Shown: positions 58,282 through 64,000 of the stretch, piece after piece
Position numbering within the stretch: the stretch's first letter is position 1
Layout: every line of letters begins with the position of its first letter
Assembly (NCBI GenBank): GCA_024704765.1
Contig: JAKMXF010000155.1
Location: 580,380-644,379, forward strand
Direction: 5' to 3'
DNA from: Oopsacas minuta
Taxonomy: Eukaryota; Porifera; Hexactinellida; Lyssacinosida; Leucopsacidae
Length of the DNA stretch: 64,000 bases
The notes under the pieces: generated by a model
Told to the model about the DNA's origin: nothing
Seen by the model: the letters and a program-made list of their open reading frames with translations, nothing else
Databases searched by the model: none
Made by a program: the position numbers and the translations under genes

Positions 58282-59649
58282 ATGTGAGATATTTAGCCAT
58301 GAGATATGGTTAAATATCTCACAAAGTCTGTATATCTCTAGATCAACAGACATATTCATTGTCTCTGGACAGACATTCATGTCAACCTATCTTGAGATAA
58401 ATGATTCATTCTCATTAGATAGAAAAGATCATTGTATATTACATAGTAGATATAATCGATTCACTATCATTAGGTGAAAATATCAAGAAGTTATCCTTGC
58501 AATTCTTGATAAACTTTAGCAAAGTTTCATGCTGAAGGTTTTCACATTACGTACAAATTCTTCTTTGTATATCGACAATTACATTGATTAGTATTTACAG
58601 ATTTTCCGAGCGAAGTAACGTCATTTGCTAGCGTAATTGGGAAGTATGTATTAAAAATACTTGATCTTGAAACTATGTAGTATTTAAATTATTAATCTAT
58701 GTTCAAATGTTGAAATCCAAAGTGATCCAAACCATTTATGTACAAAATATAAAAGATTTGTCTTGATAAAGTTCTAATATTTCGGATTTGTTTTATTCCA
58801 TTGTGGCAAGAATAGCTGTTCTTCGGTATTATAGAATCTAAGTATCATAATTTTTCTGGGGATATACCCCAACTCCCCATTACCGTTTCGAGCTTTGCTC
58901 ACTCCTGGCCCCTGTACCCGCCCCTGTGAAGTTGGCTCCTTTGAATCTAACGGTCGGTCAACATAAACTGGAAATTTGCTTGAAGAGCCTTAATTCAGAT
59001 TCTCAAGTGTCTTTTACTAGCCATACCATTTCCCCATCGGCCTGCATTAACAAAGATCCAGATTAAGAATCTTATAAGAAATTTCCTAGAGGATTGCAAG
59101 AAACTTTGACTTGCTAGGGCAGTTTCAAGAATAAATATTTTGATCTTTTCTCCTCAATCGTCTCCCGAAGTGATCCTGCCTCTGATTGTCTTAGAATAAT
59201 GATTTGTGAATGATGTGTGCTATCTGGACTCACATTCTTTCCCAAATGCTTTAAGGTAGAAGACCTGGATCTATCATATATTAACACGCTATTGTCTTAC
59301 TTGACTAAAAACTTCTTCAGTTAATGTTAGTTATTGTTTGTATTTGCCATAAAATAAATAGTCAGCCGTATCATTATCCGTCTGGGTCGATAATTCATTA
59401 CACATGCTAATTCCTATAATTCTTAAATCAACCAGACGTGGGTATTTTCGGAGTCCTTCTGAGATAGAAGCCACTGTTTAATGGTGTTCTGAAAGTGGGA
59501 GTTACTCTAAATGCACGTTTAAGATTGATCAGCCACTTCCTTGCTACAGAAATTGCGCGCATCTCCGAACTACAGTATCTCAGGAATTTCATTGAGTCGA
59601 GTTGAGAGATGAAGAATAAGAGAAATAGGTCGGACCAGACATGGGGTCA
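58282..59649. other. unassigned
   Basis: A GC-richer block at 58870-59150 (CCCCTGTACCCGCCCCTGTG) and stretches without stops suggest a decayed retroelement or repeat that I cannot identify. No exon evidence. Confidence 0.3.
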
Positions 59650-60730
59650 AATTGTTACAGGGAAAGAAAGTAATTAGTGATTTAAATCATTTGATTTTGA
59701 TTAAAAAATCACTTTATTATAGATTTGCAAATGATTTAATATATGATTTTTAAAGTTGCTTCAATAATTCTATTGATTTTGTTTAAGTATTTTCGATTTT
59801 AGAATTTATATAGATTTTGATGTGAAGTGAAGTTGATTTCAGATCATTTGATATCCTTCAAATTCTGAATTTTCAACATAGAAATCAACAATACACAGAA
59901 AATCAATAATTTTGATTTAACACCGAAATCATTTCAAAATCACTTGTAGAGACTGTCTTTCTCCCGAAGGAGACACAATCATTTTGAAATCATACGTAAA
60001 TGTTGTTTCTAAAGTGCAATCTAGGCTGCTAGGTACATGCCCTCTAGCTACTTATTTGGTGACGTAGGTCATGCTGGGTTTCTTGGATTTGTGATTTATT
60101 GTATGTTGCAACCTAGGTTGCTGGACTTAGAATAATCTTTTATAAATATATATTTTTGAATATTTTGAAATATATTTCAACAATTATGATCTATTCGAAA
60201 TCAATTTTCACTTTTAAAACTCATTATGGAATCGATTTATACAATTTGAACCATTTTGAAACATTAATAGGATTTATGATCATTTTATATCAATCATAAC
60301 ATATTTGCTTGTGGGATATCTGACGTAGACCACCCATGAGGAAAACAACATCAGTCTGGAAATTTTCTTAATTTCCCAGAATAATTGTTGTTTTCGCTTG
60401 ATGGTGGTATACGTATGTCTACCAATATACAATGCATGTAGTATATGTACTGATTTAAAATGATCTAATTTTGAGTAAATTGATTCATATCAAGATCAAA
60501 ATCATATAAAATATAGCTATGTATTAAATGATTTAGGTAATTTTTATATTCATAATGAGTGCAATGAATGATTTCAACCTGATTCTCAAAACTATCTGAT
60601 TGAACTATGAATTTGGTAGATGATTTAATACTCGATATTTATACTAATTGATTTAATGTTAAATCAAATAGGATATCAATGAGTGATTTTGATCTTACAT
60701 AAAAATCATTCTATTTTCTTGCCTGACTCA
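59650..60730. repeat. TGATTT/AAATCA-rich repeat block
   Basis: The strings TGATTT and AAATCA recur many times over about 1.1 kb, for example TTTAAATCATTTGATTTTGA at the left and GTGATTTTGATCTTACATAA and AAAATCATTC at the right, in roughly mirrored order. Two short related units, GCAATCTAGGCTGCTAGGTAC and GCAACCTAGGTTGCTGGAC, lie at about 60018 and 60109. A decayed foldback/MITE-type element built from a repeated unit is possible. Confidence 0.45.
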
Positions 60731-61000
60731 ATTAGCTTGGAAAGTATTGAAATTACAAATATTTGTAGAAACTCAAATATACTACAAAATAAATGCTCTT
60801 AAATGACAATGTATTTATGTACAAATATAAATACAATTATCCAAAACTAATCAAAATTCTAATTTGTTCTGCCCGAATCATGGTTATTATAGCAACAAAA
60901 TTCTCACCTCTCCTTACCAGTATTTAATTATGGATCAATGATGATGAATATGTAATTCACTTATATATTATTATATCTAACTATAAAAAACCCAATACTA

Positions 61001-62332
61001 CTAGGGCGTTCAATAAGTCTTGTGGGTGATGTCATAGAATATGATGCAAACACTATACACACTAATTCACTATATTATTTATTCAAAGTAATCCCCTCCT
61101 GCAGATACATAAAGTTTTAACCTTTCCACCCACTTATAAACACATTTCTGTACTCTTCTCGGGGGGATGGATTTGGAGTACTGGTACAGGCCCGTTCCGA
61201 GTGCTTGTAATGTGTTAAAATCTTTGCTTTGAAGGTAGATTTTAAGCTTGAGGAATAGCCAAAATCACACTGAGCTAGGTCTGGTGAGTATGGTGGATGG
61301 GAAAATAATTCTAACCCCTCTACATCCAAGAAACTTTTGGTAAGCTTAGCTGTATGGGAACTGGCGTTATCAATTAAAATCTTCATTCCTCGAGTTCCGG
61401 TTTTCGGGTGGTACTTTTCTATATTTTTTATCAAATTTGGAAGCACTTGCTCTGTAAAGAAAGTAGCAGTAACAACTTTGCCACTCTCACAAGGTAATTG
61501 AAAGACATTTCCATGGCTACTGAAGAAGATGGTATACATAATCTTAGGTTTTCTGAAGTCGGGCCTAGGGATTTTCACCGGTTGTCCGTCGCCCCTCACC
61601 CATGATCGCTTCTTATACTTGCTATATGGTGTTGAATAGTACACCACGTCTCGTCACCAGTAATAATCTCTGTTAGGCGTCTAGAATCGCAGTTCTCATG
61701 AGTTTCCAAGAGTTACTTGGCAATATTCAGTCGTGCCAACCTTTGTTCTCACTGAGCTTATTCGGGACCCATTTCCCACAAATCGATCGGTAGCCAAGCT
61801 CAGTCGTTAGAATTGTATGAATAGCTCCTGATGAAATCTCCATACTTTGCTCTAATTGATTGACAGTAATGCACTTGTCTTCCATGACCATACTTTGAAT
61901 GAGTGCGATATTCTCTGAAGTGGTGGAGGATACCGGTCTTCCAGATCGAGGCAAATCTGTGACATCAGCATCACCAGATCTAAAACGGGCAGCCCATCGC
62001 TCTACAATAGATCTGGAAGGGCAATCCACGCAACTATATCTCCTGTAACTCGCTGAGGATCTTTATGAGCTGGATCTTGAGTATTGTGCGAAACTCTATT
62101 TATGCTCGCCATTTGAGGTTGAAATTATCATCCTTTGAAGCCAAAATTCAACAGTAGGTATAAATTGACTGCGCGTAACTATCTCAAGAATTCATAATTT
62201 GTATTGAATAAGCTTGAAACTTTCAGTATTTGAAGTTTAACTATATGGGCTTATAATATATGAAAGTTAGATATATTACTTGACTAATTCCTAAGATGTA
62301 TCATCACCCGCAAGACTTATTGAACGTCCTGA
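61001..62332 (-). mobile_element. mariner element (DD34D)
   Basis: TA on both sides (60999-61000 and 62333-62334). Ends CTAGGGCGTTCAATAAGTCT on the left and TCAGGACGTTCAATAAGTCT from the right, continuing TG[T/C]GGGTGATG. Length 1,332 bp, usual for mariner. Confidence 0.9.
61117..62112 (-). pseudogene. mariner transposase, frameshifted
   Basis: ATG at 62112 (MASINRVSHNTQDPAHKD). After a shift comes an HTH and hook (SIVERWAARFRSGDADVTDL, PRSGRPVSSTT), then ITVNQLEQSMEISSGAIHTI and CGKWVPNKLSENK. A second shift near 61700 damages the region of D1. The rest is open from 61647: KKRSWVRGDGQPVKIPR, KILIDNASSHTAKLTKSFLD (D2) and PPYSPDLAQCDFGYSS (D3), with 34 residues between D2 and D3. Stop at 61117. 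Inactive through at least two frameshifts. Confidence 0.85.
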
Positions 62333-62429
62333 TATACTATCACCTCTTGATTACCATTTAGCTGCACAATATTCTACTACGTATATTTTTCCTATTCAAA
62401 TATAACCTACAAAACTATATATCATAAGA

Positions 62430-63387
62430 GTCATTAGATCTCAGGAACATCAGTTGTTCGAATGTTTTGTCTGTTAGGCGAGTTCTCCCTGGACGAATTA
62501 TTTCCTCTGCAATGCTAAATAACCTCTCCAGAGGAACAGAAGATGCTGATATACACAAAAAATCTTTGCTAATAAGCTAAGTGTTAGGAATTTAGGCGTG
62601 TGTGACTTCCAGAAGCTGAGAGGGGCTGAGTTTTCTGGAGACATAGAGTACTTAGATATTCTTGTATTTACAATTCAATGCAACTTTGAGTATTGATGCC
62701 ATTGACAGGAACATGGATCAGTGAACTAAATAATCCACAAGGCTTCTTTATCGCAGGTTCGGGATTGGGAATGATTTCATTAAGAGAAAATGCAGGCTGG
62801 TTATGAGCGATATTTACAGCTTTAGCAATGAGGCTGTACTTGTGCCTCGGCATTTCAGCCTTAGAGCCCCACTGTAGCTTGAACCTTGGATCCAAAGCAG
62901 CTGCTGTTAGAAAACCGTCGTGTTCTTCATAATGTGACAGTCTTTTGAGAAGAGAGTCCTTCAGTGTAGCAACGAACTTTGAACAGTACTTAGAACACAA
63001 TACTTCCATCTCCGACTTCAGTATACACACAAAGGGGATGACCATATTCCCAGTGATCGCCTTTTCACCTTGAACACAATTTGTGGCACTTACGAAAGGC
63101 GCCAAAGTTTGAACCATGTCTTTCAGGATACTGTAGTTGTATGCAGTAATCTGGTGCTGTATATTTAGAGAGACAAAATTTCTTCTGGAATATGCAGGTT
63201 GGATCGCACCATGACAAGTTGTGAAGTCCATATTGTAGTGGTAGTAGTTTGGAGCCGTTTGTGTGATTCCACTAATTCTAATGCATGTATTCATTTGCGA
63301 CATGGGATACAATGGCTAAAGCTTTGGCAAGTACTTTGTTAAGAGTAGCAGCTTGATTAAAACTATCTTTGATCACTAGCTGCAATG
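62430..63387 (-). pseudogene. hAT transposase C-terminal remnant, interrupted by maT
   Basis: From the maT insertion site down: TLQLVIKDSFNQAATLNKVL and AKALAIVSHVANEYMH, then a shift into a long open frame (63312-62668) with VQTLAPFVSATNCVQGEKAI and FLTAAALDPRFKLQWGSKA. Shifted frames then end with PLSFWKSHTPKFLTLSLLA, a SSVPLERLFSIAG-like block and RPGRTRLTDKTFEQLMFL, the hAT C-terminal dimerisation region. Upstream domains (BED finger, catalytic core) would lie beyond the maT, outside the window. Confidence 0.75.
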
Positions 63388-63389
63388 TA

Positions 63390-64000
63390 CAGGGTGCGTT
63401 TTAAGTTCTGTCCCATAGTCAAATCCTCATAACTTTACTACAATAGATCTTTTACTATTTAAACTTTTATACCAGTTTACTATGATCAATACAATTACAT
63501 AATCGCACTGATTACTCAATATAACCTCCCTTGTCATGAATGACACTTGATATCCTGCCAGGTAGGGCCTCAACTGCAGCACGGAGTACATCTTGGGGTA
63601 TTTTCTCCCACTCTTCTCGCAATTTTCGCTTCAAAGAGTCTATACTCTTGTGAGATTTAGCACAGACTCTGCTTTCGAGAATGGACCATACCGAATAGTC
63701 CATTGGGTTCAGGTCTGGGCTATATGGAGGCCATTGCTCTTTCTCAATAAAACATGGAATATTGCTCTGAAGCCAGGTTTGGGTAACATTTGATGTGTGA
63801 GCTGGTGCTCCGTCTTGTTGAAATACAAATGATCCACCATTAAACATGGTTTGGCTAAGGTTCTTCACTATGGGCTCTAAAATTAAGTCACGATAAGTTG
63901 TCGAGTTTATTTTTACGCCTGCTGGCACAAAAATTAGTGGCGTCCGACCAACAGCCGATATTCCAGCCCAAACCATTACTGAAAGTGGTTTTTGGACTCG
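63390..64000 (-). mobile_element. maT-like element, cut by window end
   Basis: TA at 63388-63389, then the end CAGGGTGCGTTTTAAGTTCT. Only this terminus is in the window. The enclosed transposase is open to the last base. Inserted in the hAT remnant, whose coding meets the TA directly. Confidence 0.8.
63512..64000 (-). CDS. maT-like transposase (DD37D), partial, intact as far as seen
   Basis: No stops in 162 codons from the window edge (RVQKPLSVMVWAGISAVGRT) to the stop at 63512. D2 is in GSFVFQQDGAPAHTSNVTQT and D3 in PPYSPDLNPMDYSVWSILES, with exactly 37 residues between them, hence DD37D (maT type). The C terminus is VLRAAVEALPGRISSVIHDK then GGYIE, as in the copy at 49486. The N-terminal HTH and D1 are outside the window. 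This is the best-preserved member of the lineage here. Confidence 0.85.
   Translation of the reverse strand, partial: RVQKPLSVMVWAGISAVGRTPLIFVPAGVKINSTTYRDLILEPIVKNLSQTMFNGGSFVFQQDGAPAHTSNVTQTWLQSNIPCFIEKEQWPPYSPDLNPMDYSVWSILESRVCAKSHKSIDSLKRKLREEWEKIPQDVLRAAVEALPGRISSVIHDKGGYIE

Noticed and set aside
1-64000. CRISPR arrays, bacterial operons, ribosomal RNA genes
   Set aside because: No regularly spaced repeats, no bacterial gene density and no rRNA-like conserved stretches. The window is clearly eukaryotic.

Overview
This window looks like nuclear DNA of an animal, probably an arthropod. It is AT-rich and has no bacterial-style gene packing. Short candidate exons are separated by many kilobases of decayed transposons. 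The transposon mix (Tc1, maT-like DD37D, DD37E, mariner DD34D, pogo/Tigger, hAT, P-like, Ty3/gypsy) would fit a crustacean such as a caligid copepod, but that placement is inference only.

Host genes: five + strand candidate exons form one phase-consistent chain at 3574-3816, 12308-12436, 28168-28265, 30819-30951 and 44977-46086. Across the first junction, the two exons together resemble the second CCT-like (OSR1_C-like) domain of WNK kinases. I read the chain as the 3' part of a WNK-like gene spread over more than 42 kb, with the kinase domain upstream of the window. A separate candidate first exon (signal peptide plus the start of a fibronectin III domain) lies at 41023-41139.

Transposons, left to right. 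At 6165-9640 a P-element-like (THAP9-type) transposase is split by a 2,273-bp element at 6961-9233. That element has CAC[A/T]GCCCTGCG termini and a TTA target duplication, and it encodes a widespread but unnamed zinc-finger/RNase H-like protein. It is the best candidate here for an undescribed system. Next come a Tc1 MITE (12491-12729), a Tc1 DD34E element (17829-19174), a gypsy integrase remnant (about 20-21 kb), a mariner remnant (23.3-24.4 kb) and a DD37E element with a single internal stop (26029-27371). A 932-bp inverted repeat (29401-30332 and 31518-32449) encloses one candidate WNK-like exon in its loop. A truncated second copy of the zinc-finger family (33730-34923) lies beside a nearly intact pogo/Tigger element (34999-36972). 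Further right are a ZBED5-like hAT remnant (46.7-48.1 kb), a maT element containing the assembly gap and nested in an older maT (49.0-51.5 kb), another maT (55331-56635), a mariner (61001-62332), and a hAT remnant (62.4-63.4 kb) interrupted by a maT that runs off the window end. A second unnamed transposase-like family is present as three fragments (21.9, 42 and 57.5 kb).

Assembly caveats: 742 Ns at 49797-50538, and an exact 19-bp Tn5/Nextera mosaic-end sequence at 25698-25716 that suggests adapter contamination or a misjoin.
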